This document shows, one piece after another, positions 19,500-27,646 of a DNA stretch of 53,614 bases; the first letter of the stretch is position 1; each line of letters opens with the position of its first letter. The stretch spans positions 1 to 53,614 of the forward strand of contig NZ_SCVH01000007.1 in assembly GCF_004296935.1 (NCBI RefSeq), in the 5' to 3' direction. Origin of the DNA: Reyranella sp. Its GTDB lineage: Bacteria; Pseudomonadota; Alphaproteobacteria; Reyranellales; Reyranellaceae. The position numbers and the translations under genes were made by a program. The notes under the pieces were generated by a model, which ran no database searches, had not been told where the DNA came from, and saw only the letters and a program-made list of their open reading frames with translations.

Positions 19500-20666
19500 C
19501 TACTGCTGCTGTTGCGACTGTTCCTGGCCCCAGCCCTTCTTCTCCGCGTCGAAGAACGAGGCGAAGACCTTGCGGATGGTGCTCTCGGCGATGTCGCGGG
19601 TGATGAACACCACGCGGCTCTTGCGGTCGTCGCCCTCGGGCCAGGCGTCGAGCGTGGCGGGCGGATGGAAGACGTGCTGCACGCCATGGATGACGACGGG
19701 CTTGTCGGTGTCCTTGACGTTCAGGATGCCCTTCATGCGGAGCAGATCGGGACCGCGATAGGTCACCAGCGCATCGAAGGCGGCGGCCACCGTCGACCAG
19801 CTCATCGGCTCGTCGAAGGTCATGCAGAAGGAGCGGATGCGATCGTCGTGGCGGTTGACGTCGTGCGGGTCCTGCTCGCCGTGCGTACCATGCTCGTGCT
19901 TGTGCTCATGGTCGTGGCCATGGTCGTGACCGTGATGATGGCCGTGCCCATGGCCATGATCATGGCTGCCTTCATAGGCTTCGGCCTGCAGCCACTTCTT
20001 CACGTCGGCGGTCTTGCTCTCGGGATTGTAGAGGCCGGCGTTGAGGATCTCGTTGGGGTCGATCTCGCCGGTGGCCACGGTATGGAACGGCGCGCCGGGG
20101 TTGAGGTGATGCAGGCGGTGCTTCAGCGCCTCGAGCTTGGGGGCTTCGGCAATGTCGACCTTGGTCAGCAGGATGCGGTCGGCGACGGCGGCCTGCTTGA
20201 TCGCCTCCTCGTGGTTGTCGAGCGTGCTGGAGCCGTTCACGCCGTCGACCGTCGTCACCACGCCGTCGAGGCGGTAGCGCGAAGCCAGCAGCGGATCGGT
20301 CATCAGCGTGTGCAGGATGGGGGCCGGATCGGCGAGGCCGGTGGTCTCGACCACCATGCGCTTGAACTGTGAGATTTCACCACGCGAGCGTTTCAGGAAC
20401 AGCTCGCTCATGGTGCGCACCAGGTCGCCACGCACGGTGCAGCACAGGCAGCCGGAGTTCAGCGTCACCATGCCTTCGTCGTCGGACTTCTCGACCAGGA
20501 GGTGATCGAGCCCGATCTCGCCGAACTCGTTGATGATGACGGCGGTGTCGGCCAGCTCCGGCCGGCGCAGCAACTTGTTCAAGAGCGTGGTCTTGCCGCT
20601 GCCGAGGAAGCCCGTCAGCACGGTGACGGGAATGCGCTGTTCGGCGGCGGTAGTGGTGTCACTCAT
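19500..20666 (-). CDS. COG0523 / CobW-family metal-related GTPase
   Basis: 388-residue GTPase of the G3E family, members of which insert or deliver metals, often Zn. Walker A is VLTGFLGSGKTTLL; the family metal motif is SGCLCCTVRGD (CxCC); NEFGEIGLDHLLV and TKVDIAEA are the other GTPase motifs. A His-rich stretch (over 20 His in about 45 residues near residues 240-285) separates the GTPase from the CobW C-terminal domain and should bind metal. The start is ATG with CAGGA upstream, not the TTG six codons earlier. Neighbours do not show which enzyme it serves. Confidence 0.92.
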   Translation of the reverse strand: MSDTTTAAEQRIPVTVLTGFLGSGKTTLLNKLLRRPELADTAVIINEFGEIGLDHLLVEKSDDEGMVTLNSGCLCCTVRGDLVRTMSELFLKRSRGEISQFKRMVVETTGLADPAPILHTLMTDPLLASRYRLDGVVTTVDGVNGSSTLDNHEEAIKQAAVADRILLTKVDIAEAPKLEALKHRLHHLNPGAPFHTVATGEIDPNEILNAGLYNPESKTADVKKWLQAEAYEGSHDHGHGHGHHHGHDHGHDHEHKHEHGTHGEQDPHDVNRHDDRIRSFCMTFDEPMSWSTVAAAFDALVTYRGPDLLRMKGILNVKDTDKPVVIHGVQHVFHPPATLDAWPEGDDRKSRVVFITRDIAESTIRKVFASFFDAEKKGWGQEQSQQQQ

Positions 20667-20690
20667 GATCGATCCTGACTGCACAAAACG

Positions 20691-21587
20691 TTAGGCGCGC
20701 CAGAACCGCTCGGCTTTCCTGAAGTCTGCCCAGGCCCGCTCCAGGCGGCGGCGGCGGCGTTTCTCGCCGGACGCCACCTGCTTGGCGAGGGCCTTGAGCG
20801 GCAGGGCCACGTCCTCCGTCGGACGGGCCGCCGTCGCGAGATCGGCCAAGACCTGGGCCGCCACCGCGCGATCGTTCAAGGCGCCGAGCGCGCCCTGCAG
20901 GCGCACCGTCGCCTCGATATAGGGCTTCACCCTCATGGACGCAAAGGTGGTCGAGGCAAAGGCGGGCGCCAGGAAGCTCGCGGCGTAGCGCAGCTTCTTG
21001 ATGGCGATGCGCAGCCGGTGCAGGCGGTCGGCGTCGAACTGTTCGAGCTTGCGGCCGCGGCGGAGCGCCTTGGCCAGGCGGGCATCGAGCACGGTGCGGC
21101 CGAAGGCATCGAGACGGTTGTCGGCAGACGGGGTTGCGGGTGAGGCCGCTGGCGACTTGGCGGCGAAGGCCTGGAGCGCGCGATCGAAGGCGGCGAACCG
21201 GGCGCCCGACAGCGCCGCCCGGGCGTGCTGAAGATGGATGTCGGCGAGGCGCCTGCCGACCCGCCGCACCACGGGTGGCACATCGGTCACGGTTTCGGTC
21301 AGGAAAACCTGCAGGTCGCGGGCGGGGCCGCATTCGCGGGCCAGCCACCTGGCTTCGGCGGCGAGCGACCGGACTGCCGGCCCGTCGATGGCGTCGCGGA
21401 ACAGGCCGAAGGCGGCGCGCAGGCGGCGGAGCGCCACGCGGGTCTGATGAATGCCGTTCGGCTGGGCGCTTTTCAGCACTGCAGCGCGATATTTCAGGAG
21501 GTCGGCATGGCAGCCGGCCGCGATGTGCCGCAGGGCGGTCTCGGGATGGGTGTCGGCGCGCAGTCCAGACTTGGGCGAAGGAGCCAT
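20691..21587 (-). CDS. CHAD domain protein
   Basis: 298 residues, wholly the conserved histidine alpha-helical (CHAD) domain, which in studied members binds polyphosphate. Repeated helical blocks with conserved His/Arg are visible: NGIHQTRVALRRLRAAFGLF, AREC..RDLQVFL, LHRLRIAIKKLRYAASF. No CYTH domain is fused. It is 24 bases upstream of the COG0523 GTPase gene on the same strand. Cytosolic; binding to polyphosphate granules is inferred from the family. Confidence 0.9.
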   Translation of the reverse strand: MAPSPKSGLRADTHPETALRHIAAGCHADLLKYRAAVLKSAQPNGIHQTRVALRRLRAAFGLFRDAIDGPAVRSLAAEARWLARECGPARDLQVFLTETVTDVPPVVRRVGRRLADIHLQHARAALSGARFAAFDRALQAFAAKSPAASPATPSADNRLDAFGRTVLDARLAKALRRGRKLEQFDADRLHRLRIAIKKLRYAASFLAPAFASTTFASMRVKPYIEATVRLQGALGALNDRAVAAQVLADLATAARPTEDVALPLKALAKQVASGEKRRRRRLERAWADFRKAERFWRA

Positions 21588-21724
21588 ATCAGGCCGACGG
21601 TAGCGGCCGGTCGCAGCCGGGCAACCGCAAAGAACGACAGTCTCATGAAGGTTTTATGTCAGCCGGGCCCGCGCGGGGCCGTTTCCGGTGGCGGCGGGCG
21701 GCCCGGGTGCCCTAGACTCGCGAA

Positions 21725-22240
21725 ATGAGCATCGATGCGGCTGCCTTTAAAAAGGGCATGCGTCACCTCGCGGCAAGCGTGACCTTGATTACCACCCGCC
21801 ACGGCGACCTCCGCGGCGGCCTGACGGCAACCGCCGTGTGCTCGGTGTCGGCCGAGCCGCCACAGATCCTGGTCTGCGTCAACAAGACGGCCAGCGCCCA
21901 CGACCACATCGGCGAGGCGGGCTTCTTTTGCATCAACATCCTGAGCCCCGCCCATCGCAAGATCGCCGAGCGCTTCGCCGGCATGGATGGCGTCGAGGGC
22001 GACGACCGCTTCTGCGACATGGGCGACTGGTCGCAGCTCACCACCGGGGCGCCGGTGCTGAAAGGCTGCCCGGTGTCGTTCGACTGCAAGCTGGTGACAC
22101 GCCTCTCGGCCGGCACCCACACGATCTATATCGGCGAGATCGTCGACCTCACGCTCGATCCCGAGGCGACGCCGCTGCTCTATGCCGACGGCGCTTTCGT
22201 GCATGTCGATGCGCTGAAGAAGGCGGCCGCGGCGGCCTGA
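21725..22240 (+). CDS. Flavin reductase family protein
   Basis: 171-residue FMN-binding split-barrel protein of the flavin reductase family, which uses NAD(P)H to reduce free flavin for a partner monooxygenase. Typical blocks: FKKGMRHLAASVTLITT, GGLTATAVCSVSAEPPQILV, and FCINILSPAHRKIAERFAG (each under 20 residues). No monooxygenase gene adjoins it. Two small GC hairpins of the form cggcc-tga-ggccg lie at and after its stop codon, without T-runs. Confidence 0.93.
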   Translation: MSIDAAAFKKGMRHLAASVTLITTRHGDLRGGLTATAVCSVSAEPPQILVCVNKTASAHDHIGEAGFFCINILSPAHRKIAERFAGMDGVEGDDRFCDMGDWSQLTTGAPVLKGCPVSFDCKLVTRLSAGTHTIYIGEIVDLTLDPEATPLLYADGAFVHVDALKKAAAAA

Positions 22241-22313
22241 GGCCGTGCCGCGGCGGCGGCCTGAGGCCGCAGTGGCGCCCTTCAGGCGAAGTCATTATGT
22301 TCCGCCCGCCTGT

Positions 22314-22388
22314 TGGGGCGTCGCCAAGCGGTAAGGCAGCGGATTTTGATTCCGCCATTCCCAGGTTCGAATCCTGGCGCCCCAGCCA
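22314..22388 (+). tRNA. tRNA-Gln (anticodon TTG)
   Basis: Complete cloverleaf with encoded CCA. Acceptor arms tggggcg and cgcccca pair fully, D-arm gccaagcggtaaggc, anticodon arm gcggattttgattccgc with TTG in the loop, T-arm cccaggttcgaatcctgg, discriminator G. It marks the right-hand end of the ordinary chromosome part; a serine recombinase gene follows 265 bases on. Confidence 0.97.
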
Positions 22389-22652
22389 GCCACCCTTGAG
22401 TGGGGCGGCCATGCCAGAGACAGCTCGGCACAGGCCGCGAACGCCGGCCCTTTCGCCGGCTACTATGAGACCAGAGACCGGCCATTTTTCTAAAGTTCTG
22501 AGCAAATTACCGGTTTTGGCCGGAGTGTCTCTGGAGCGCCCAGATGGTGGTCTCACTCTGTGTTGCGTCTTCCCGGAAGCACGATCAGCATCCCAGTCAA
22601 AGGGGAGGCCAGTTACTTTGATATTGAGACAGAATGACGCGGCGAGCCGACG

Positions 22653-24191
22653 TCAGAACGAGGTCAGCTGCTGATCCCAGTCTGTGGGAATGCCTCGATT
22701 CAGGCGGGCCATCAGGCCGCCGTGCAAGCGGCGCCGGCCATCGAGCAGTTCCCGCGTCAGACCCGGTGCCAGGAACGCAAGAGGCAGGACCTTCTGGACG
22801 TAGCCCGGGGTGACACCGGCTTTCGAGGCGAGCTCCTGGAAGGAAAGCGCCTCGCCCCGCTCGAGCCAGGTGCGCCACTCATGTGCCCGGCAAAGGGCCT
22901 TCAGCAGTACAGGATCGGGGCCGGCCTGTCCGTCGTCGAGGACAACGGCACGATTTCGATGGGCAAGTTTGGCCGGCACGACGATGGTTCTGCCGTCTCC
23001 TCCTTCATCTTCAGCCATGCCTTCGGTGACGGCCTGCACGATCTCGATACGGTCCGCATGCACCACAACGCGCTCGACCCGCTGGCGCAGCAGCTCCGAG
23101 GCGGAGCCTGATCCGCCATCATCGCTGGTTCCCACAGCCTCCTGCACGAGCCGCTCGATTTCCTTGGCAGGGACGCGGGCGACCGTACCGGCACGTGCTT
23201 TGTCATTCTGCAGTCGGGCTTGGCTGACGTAGTAGTGATATCTCTGACCATTGCGCTTGGTTGCATAGCTCGGGCTCATCGCATTGCCCCGGTCATCGAA
23301 CAATCGCCCGGCGAGGGGGCGGCCTCCAGGGGTGATGGGGCGCTGTTGCCGAGAAGCACTTTTCTCGGACAGCAGCGCCTGTGCCAGTTCCCATTTATCC
23401 TGCTCGACGATTGCTGCCTGTTGTCCTTGGTAAACGTGCCCCTTGTGCGCGACCCGACCGGCATACACGGGATTGCGCAACAACCAGTACAGCGCTCCTC
23501 GACTGAACTTCACGCCGCCCCAGGTGCGGTCTGTCGACGAGGTCCATCGTTTACTGAGAATCCCGCGCTGCTGCAGGTCTGCCTGAAGTTCCGCCACGGA
23601 GCCGAGACGGACATAGCTGTCGAATATGTCCCGCACCGTCGCCGCTTCGGCCTCGTTCACGACAAGCTCGCGGTCCCTGACATCGTATCCCAGGGGGATG
23701 GTGCCGCCCATCCACATGCCTTTACGCTTCGAGGCCGCGATCTTGTCCCTGATACGCTCGCCGGTGACCTCGCGCTCGAACTGTGCAAACGACAACAGCA
23801 CGTTCAGCGTCAGGCGACCCATCGACGTGGTCGTGTTGAACTGCTGGGTGACAGACACGAAGCTGGCCCCATGACCGTCCAGCGTCTCGACGATCCGGGC
23901 GAAGTCTGCCAGGGAGCGCGTTAGTCGGTCGACCTTGTAGACCACGATCACGTTGATCCGGCTGGCCGCCACCTCCGTCAGCAGCCGCCGTAACGCGGGC
24001 CGCTCCATGCTGCCCCCTGAAAGGCCGCCATCATCGTAGGAGGCCTTTACAAGCCTCCAGCCCTCGTGTGCCTGGCTCTTTACATAGGCCTCGCATGCCT
24101 CGCGTTGGGCATGCAGAGAATTGAACGCCTGTTCCAGGCCTTCCTCACTGGACTTGCGCGTGTAGACGGCGCAACGCCGAATCGCGGTCAT
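22653..24191 (-). CDS. Large serine recombinase (resolvase/integrase family)
   Basis: 512-residue site-specific recombinase. The N-terminal catalytic domain has the nucleophile Ser in CAVYTRKSSEEGLEQAF and the arginine block VVYKVDRLTRSLADF plus FEREVTGERIRDKI. A recombinase domain (about residues 160-270) and a C-terminal DNA-binding part with a helix-turn-helix-like block (FQELASKAGVTPGYVQKVL) follow. Large serine recombinases integrate or excise phages and islands. ATG overlaps the DUF2924 stop by four bases. The triplet DUF3489 - DUF2924 - recombinase is a common alphaproteobacterial cassette. All catalytic motifs look intact. Confidence 0.94.
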   Translation of the reverse strand: MTAIRRCAVYTRKSSEEGLEQAFNSLHAQREACEAYVKSQAHEGWRLVKASYDDGGLSGGSMERPALRRLLTEVAASRINVIVVYKVDRLTRSLADFARIVETLDGHGASFVSVTQQFNTTTSMGRLTLNVLLSFAQFEREVTGERIRDKIAASKRKGMWMGGTIPLGYDVRDRELVVNEAEAATVRDIFDSYVRLGSVAELQADLQQRGILSKRWTSSTDRTWGGVKFSRGALYWLLRNPVYAGRVAHKGHVYQGQQAAIVEQDKWELAQALLSEKSASRQQRPITPGGRPLAGRLFDDRGNAMSPSYATKRNGQRYHYYVSQARLQNDKARAGTVARVPAKEIERLVQEAVGTSDDGGSGSASELLRQRVERVVVHADRIEIVQAVTEGMAEDEGGDGRTIVVPAKLAHRNRAVVLDDGQAGPDPVLLKALCRAHEWRTWLERGEALSFQELASKAGVTPGYVQKVLPLAFLAPGLTRELLDGRRRLHGGLMARLNRGIPTDWDQQLTSF

Positions 24192-24637
24192 GACTTGCGC
24201 TGTGGTCGTAGGCCGAAGAAGCGCGGCCCCGACCAGCGCGTACCGGTGATGCGATAGGCGATCTTCGACAATGAGTCATACTTCTGACCGTTCCAGGCGA
24301 AACCCTCTTCCAGCACCATCACTCGGTGGGTCACGCCATTCCATTCACGGGTCAGCATGTTGCCGGACCTTGGGCCGATACCGGGCAACGGTGTCGATGG
24401 AGCCTTAGCTCGGAACGCCTTGAAGAGCTGTCGAAGGCGTCGCCGCGTCGTGGCATCGAAGCCACCCCTCGCATGCGCCTGTAGTTCCCACGAAAGCCAG
24501 CGCCGCGTAAGGGCGATGCTGGCGACCGCAGGAGGCGTGCCAAGACGTTCCTTCCACACCTGGCGCAAGTCGCTGAGGCCGAGATCGCTTAAGCGGGCGA
24601 TCTCGGCCTCCAGTGCGCTATTGTCAGCGGAGCGCAT
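24188..24637 (-). CDS. DUF2924 domain protein, recombinase partner
   Basis: 149 residues of DUF2924: LSDLRQVWKERLGTPPAVAS, RRWLSWELQAHARGGF, and in the C-terminal half LTREWNGVTHRVMVLEEGF and YDSLSKIAYRITGTRWSGPRFFG (each within the allowed length when split). The last block resembles a small DNA-binding domain found with recombinases. Function unknown; it is almost always encoded next to a serine recombinase. I used the first ATG; a TTG five codons earlier overlaps the stop of the DUF3489 gene (TTGA) and is an alternative. Confidence 0.88.
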   Translation of the reverse strand: MRSADNSALEAEIARLSDLGLSDLRQVWKERLGTPPAVASIALTRRWLSWELQAHARGGFDATTRRRLRQLFKAFRAKAPSTPLPGIGPRSGNMLTREWNGVTHRVMVLEEGFAWNGQKYDSLSKIAYRITGTRWSGPRFFGLRPQRKS

Positions 24638-24648
24638 TGAGTGACCGC

Positions 24649-24930
24649 TCAAGCGATCCGATACAGGCGCCGGCCGTCGTCGGTCAATTCATGGGTGATT
24701 GTGAGGCCCTGCTTCTTCTTCAGCGCACCCGACATCGCTCCCCTCACGCTGTGTGCCTGCCAAACCAACGACTTGCTGATCTGTTCGATGGTGGCACCAT
24801 TGGGGCGTCGCAGCATCGCTTCGAGTCGGGCGAGCTTGGTCTTCGGCTTGCGGCTCTGCTGGTCATTGCGCACCGTGCTCGCGGTGGCGGCAATGGCTGT
24901 CTTAGCTGTAGCGCTTTTCTTCTTGGTCAT
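24649..24930 (-). CDS. DUF3489 domain protein, recombinase cassette
   Basis: 93 residues: a Lys/Thr/Ala-rich N-terminus (MTKKKSATAKTAIAATAS) followed by the DUF3489 winged-helix-like domain with TKLARLEAMLRRPNGATIEQ and HSVRGAMSGALKKKQGL. Probably a small DNA-binding protein. ATG with GGAGCC upstream. First gene of the recombinase cassette on the minus strand. Confidence 0.86.
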   Translation of the reverse strand: MTKKKSATAKTAIAATASTVRNDQQSRKPKTKLARLEAMLRRPNGATIEQISKSLVWQAHSVRGAMSGALKKKQGLTITHELTDDGRRLYRIA

Positions 24931-25102
24931 CGTGGGCTCCTTGCATGTTCCACCGGCGTCCGTGCCGGGTGCCCATGCATTCGCTTCCTGTGCCCATGAC
25001 CTCAAGCTGAAGAGCAGATCATTCGATTGCTTTCTTGGCGGCCCGTTAGCCATTCCATGGCTGACCAGATATGCGCAACTGTTGCGGTGCAAACGTACCG
25101 AG

Positions 25103-25127
25103 AATTCGAATCCCTTCCTGTCCGCCA
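25103..25127 (+). other. 3' end of a tRNA-Ser, likely old attachment site
   Basis: Exact 3' tRNA geometry: T-loop ttcgaat, T-stem 3' strand ccctt, acceptor 3' strand cctgtcc, discriminator G, CCA. The acceptor strand would pair with GGACAGG, typical of tRNA-Ser. The five bases before the T-loop (gagaa) cannot pair with ccctt, so similarity to a tRNA stops at the T-loop, as at an integrase crossover scar. No intact tRNA-Ser lies in the window. Confidence 0.65.
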
Positions 25128-25411
25128 TTACTTCGTGTCAAATCCACTTCTAAGGAGATTTTTAGCGGCGCGTACCTACATGACAACGCATGTCCTGTGG
25201 TTTCTGGACAGCGATGCTGCGAAGAAGGCGCACGCCCTCACCGGCTGGCCCTACTTCGACGAAAACGCACCGAGATGATGTTCCGCGACGATCTTCTCAA
25301 GACCATCTGCCTGAGCGCAGATGGGCCTGAGATGTTCTTTGGGATTGGGAGTTACAAGTCCCTCGCTGACCGTTCCCAAGAAGAAGACTTGGGCGCTCGT
25401 CCCCACCTTGA

Positions 25412-25442
25412 GGCTCCGCGTTGTCGGGGCCTTTTTCTTTTT
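25412..25442 (+). terminator. Rho-independent terminator
   Basis: Stem ggctccg / cggggcc (seven pairs, one G-T) with a six-base loop, followed on the plus strand by tttttcttttt. No well supported gene precedes it, so it may end a transcript from the tRNA-Ser remnant side or insulate the small genes that follow. Confidence 0.6.
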
Positions 25443-25489
25443 CATGCTTCGGGCTAGCCTGCTCCCTCTAATGAGGATTGTGGGGAACC

Positions 25490-25690
25490 ATGAACGACAA
25501 GCGGATTGACGGATGGATAAACAAAGAGATTGACGAAGCGGTGGATCATCTCATGAAGAACCCTCGCCTGGCGGGTTTGAGTAAAGAGACCCAAGACCAA
25601 ATGCGGCAGGACTTGCTTGAACGTGCACGCAATATCGTGACGCACGAAGGACCTGCTGCACTCACGGCGTTCAAGAAGCAGTACGACTAA
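25490..25690 (+). CDS. Hypothetical 66-residue protein
   Basis: Unrecognised, charged, probably helical protein: MNDKRIDGWINKEIDEAVDH then KNPRLAGLSKETQDQMRQDL. ATG with GGGGA five bases upstream. Codon use is visibly more A/T-rich than the chromosome genes to the left, which suggests transferred DNA. The two small ORFs after it lie on the same strand within 20 bases. Confidence 0.55.
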   Translation: MNDKRIDGWINKEIDEAVDHLMKNPRLAGLSKETQDQMRQDLLERARNIVTHEGPAALTAFKKQYD

Positions 25691-25697
25691 TGGTACA

Positions 25698-25928
25698 ATG
25701 AAAGCGGCCGCTGGTGATTCAAGCGCCATGTATAAGCTAGGTATTATGTATCGGGATGGAGAAGGTGTTCCCAATGACGATGTATTGGCATTCAAGTGGA
25801 TTAACGGGAACCGGAGACAAGCTTCTGGATTGGAAAGGCTAGGGCGTTCGATCCTGGCTTCAAACACAGTCGACTTTAGAGAAGGCCGGGATGTCTCAGT
25901 GACTAGGCCAGACTATCGGTCGATGTAA
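25698..25928 (+). CDS. Sel1-repeat fragment protein
   Basis: 76 codons. Residues 6-35 match one Sel1-like repeat (GDSSAMYKLGIMYRDGEGVP then DDVLAFKWI); after that the sequence loses similarity (GNRRQASGLERLGRSI). Sel1 proteins normally carry several tandem repeats, so this is probably the remnant of a longer gene broken downstream. A/T-rich. Seven bases after the preceding small ORF. Either a tiny real gene or a pseudogene. Confidence 0.45.
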   Translation: MKAAAGDSSAMYKLGIMYRDGEGVPNDDVLAFKWINGNRRQASGLERLGRSILASNTVDFREGRDVSVTRPDYRSM

Positions 25929-25943
25929 GGAGGTCATGGATCG

Positions 25944-26132
25944 ATGGCCAAAGATGATGCGGATCTGCACGAAGCAAAGCAGCTTGCTTTGGAGTTGGGG
26001 GTGAGTGACGAAGAGCTTGTGCGTGACTTGGAGTGCTTGGGCCTTGCCAAGCTGCTTGAGCAACTGCGATTTGCCGCTGCCATTACCAAGGCGTTCGTGC
26101 GCGCCGCCGCAGAGGGCAAGTCCTGGCACTGA
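25944..26132 (+). CDS. Hypothetical 62-residue protein
   Basis: Unrecognised small protein: MAKDDADLHEAKQLALEL, GVSDEELVRDLECLGLAKLL. Likely all helical, with a three-helix feel. It has the strongest ribosome site of the small group (AAGGAGGTC, about 11 bases before ATG), which favours a real gene. Between it and the CARF gene lies only an 8-bp hairpin that overlaps the CARF stop codon. Confidence 0.55.
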   Translation: MAKDDADLHEAKQLALELGVSDEELVRDLECLGLAKLLEQLRFAAAITKAFVRAAAEGKSWH

Positions 26133-26314
26133 TCGCGCCGGAGTGGGGGACAACGCCGAGTTGCAGCCTGCAGGTCATTCAGTGTAACCGATCTTGCCTC
26201 TCACGCCAGTGCGGATGAGGTTTTCGGTACGGACAAGTATTCCATTCAGGAATAACGAATCAAGATTTTCGGTGTTTTTCTTTGGCCCACTATTACCGCT
26301 GGTGAAGACTGTCT

Positions 26315-27553
26315 TCACCGCCCGTCCGACGCCAGCCTGTTCGCCCGCAGGACTTCGTCGCGGGCCCGCGGCCTGCCGTAGATCTCCGGGACCAGCACGA
26401 TCTGATCGGGTGTTACCTTGAGGCCCATCGACCGGGTGCGAAGGAAGCGGTCCTGCGGCGCGCCAAGGCGATCCGCTAGTTCGGGCGTGGTCACCCAGTT
26501 TTGCAACTCGTCGATCAGGCGGGTGCGCGCCTGGGCGAAATCGACCTTTCTGTTGTCGGAGTCGGCCCCTGTCGCACCGAGATAGATCTCGTTGTAGAGC
26601 TCGCGCGGATTGATCGGCCATTTGTAGCGCTTACGGTAGGTTTCGGGATCGTCGAGCGCCTTCTTGATCAGCCAACCGTGATGGTCCACGCCGACCTGGT
26701 CGCCGGCGCTCGCGCCCGCCACCTGCTTCTTGGCCCACACCGCCATCACCCAGTAGAGCGCAAAATGCTGCGCGTTGAGGTGCAGCGGCTTCAGGCCTGC
26801 ATAGGTGATCGTCCGCTGCTCGAGATCGAGCCGTAGCACGCCGCCTTCGGCGAGGGCGTTCAGCTCGGCCACATAGTCGGAATAGCTCGACGCTCCCGAT
26901 GTCAGCAGTGATGCCGGCGTGTGAGACCGGGTACGTATGTAGGGCATCATGTTGAGGTCGACTTGGGCATCGGGATAGCGCCCGCTGTAGACAGCCTTGG
27001 TATGGCGATGGGTCGCCTTGCTCGGGTAGCTCGTCGGCCAGAAGAATCCGTCGCACTGTTCGAGTTCGGCCGGCCGCACCAGTACGTGCGAGATCTCGTC
27101 GCCGATCCGGCCGAACATGCACATCGCCACTCCCGCGTGGAAGCTCATGGTCTTGCGCCCACCGGCGATCGACATATGGATCCGTGTCGATGGCTCGGAC
27201 GTGTAGTCCCGTACCAGGCGGGTCATGGCGTCGGCGAACAGGGTCGCATCCTCTGCCGACCGTATGTCGTCAGCGCCAGGCAGCGGTTCGACGCGGCAGA
27301 TGGCGCTGAGCGGCGGAACGCCCAGATCCTTGCAGAGTTCGTCCAGCCGGCCGTGCTCCCGGCAAAGTTCCCGCTTGAACAGCGGTGCTGCCCTGGCCGT
27401 CGTGCAGATCACGATTTCGTCCGGCACGAACCGCGGCTGCTCGCGGGGCTGCAGCAGCGCCCAGACCGTTTCGGTAACGACGGCGGGCGCGAGGCCGGCC
27501 GTGACGATCAGGACATTCCTGGGCTTCGCGCCGTTCCGGGGCTTGCGGGACAT
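26315..27553 (-). CDS. CARF-domain CRISPR protein, NE0113 family (paralogue 1)
   Basis: 412 residues of the CRISPR-associated NE0113 family (TIGR02584/PF09623), CARF-fold proteins that bind, and in ring nucleases cleave, cyclic oligoadenylate made by Cas10. The first CARF strand is NVLIVTAGLAPAVVTETVWA (residues 13-32); the ligand-pocket motif is SIAGGRKTMSFHAG (about 128-141). The C-terminal 250 residues have no HEPN R-x4-6-H motif that I can see, so ring nuclease or sensor is more likely than Csm6-like RNase. ATG with AAGGAAC upstream. It ends a minus-strand group with the JAB and E2-like genes, 93 bases after the JAB gene. A paralogue is encoded 14 kb to the right. Confidence 0.85.
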   Translation of the reverse strand: MSRKPRNGAKPRNVLIVTAGLAPAVVTETVWALLQPREQPRFVPDEIVICTTARAAPLFKRELCREHGRLDELCKDLGVPPLSAICRVEPLPGADDIRSAEDATLFADAMTRLVRDYTSEPSTRIHMSIAGGRKTMSFHAGVAMCMFGRIGDEISHVLVRPAELEQCDGFFWPTSYPSKATHRHTKAVYSGRYPDAQVDLNMMPYIRTRSHTPASLLTSGASSYSDYVAELNALAEGGVLRLDLEQRTITYAGLKPLHLNAQHFALYWVMAVWAKKQVAGASAGDQVGVDHHGWLIKKALDDPETYRKRYKWPINPRELYNEIYLGATGADSDNRKVDFAQARTRLIDELQNWVTTPELADRLGAPQDRFLRTRSMGLKVTPDQIVLVPEIYGRPRARDEVLRANRLASDGR

Positions 27554-27646
27554 CGATACCGTTCCTTTGTCGGCGGGCTGCCCCGTCCGGGAGGCAATGC
27601 TGCCACGCCTTGGTGCCACCTCAAAATAGGCCGCTCGTACCGCCGG

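Larger units (their letters stand above)
24931..25489. other. Gene-poor junction region
   Basis: No firm gene in 559 bases. Contents: the 3' third of a tRNA-Ser and a plus-strand terminator (both listed separately), and two weak plus-strand ORFs. The first, 25180-25278, is 32 codons (starts MTTHVLWFLDSDAAKK). The second, 25275-25457, overlaps it as ATGA, but its end runs through the terminator stem, which speaks against it. AAGGAG at about 25152 lies too far (over 20 bases) from the first ATG. I regard both ORFs as unproven. Confidence 0.5.

Noticed and set aside
22233-22270. Repeated cggcctgaggccg hairpins after the flavin reductase as a terminator or repeat element
   Set aside because: Only two short copies, one overlapping the stop codon, without T-run; probably local slippage duplication in GC-rich DNA.
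25275-25457. 60-codon ORF overlapping the 32-codon ORF
   Set aside because: Its 3' end lies inside a good terminator stem and T-run, and it has no homology I can recognise.
26301-26319. Hairpin ggtgaaga/tcttcacc as a terminator for the CARF gene
   Set aside because: Perfect 8-bp stem, but it includes the CARF stop codon and no T-run follows on the minus strand.
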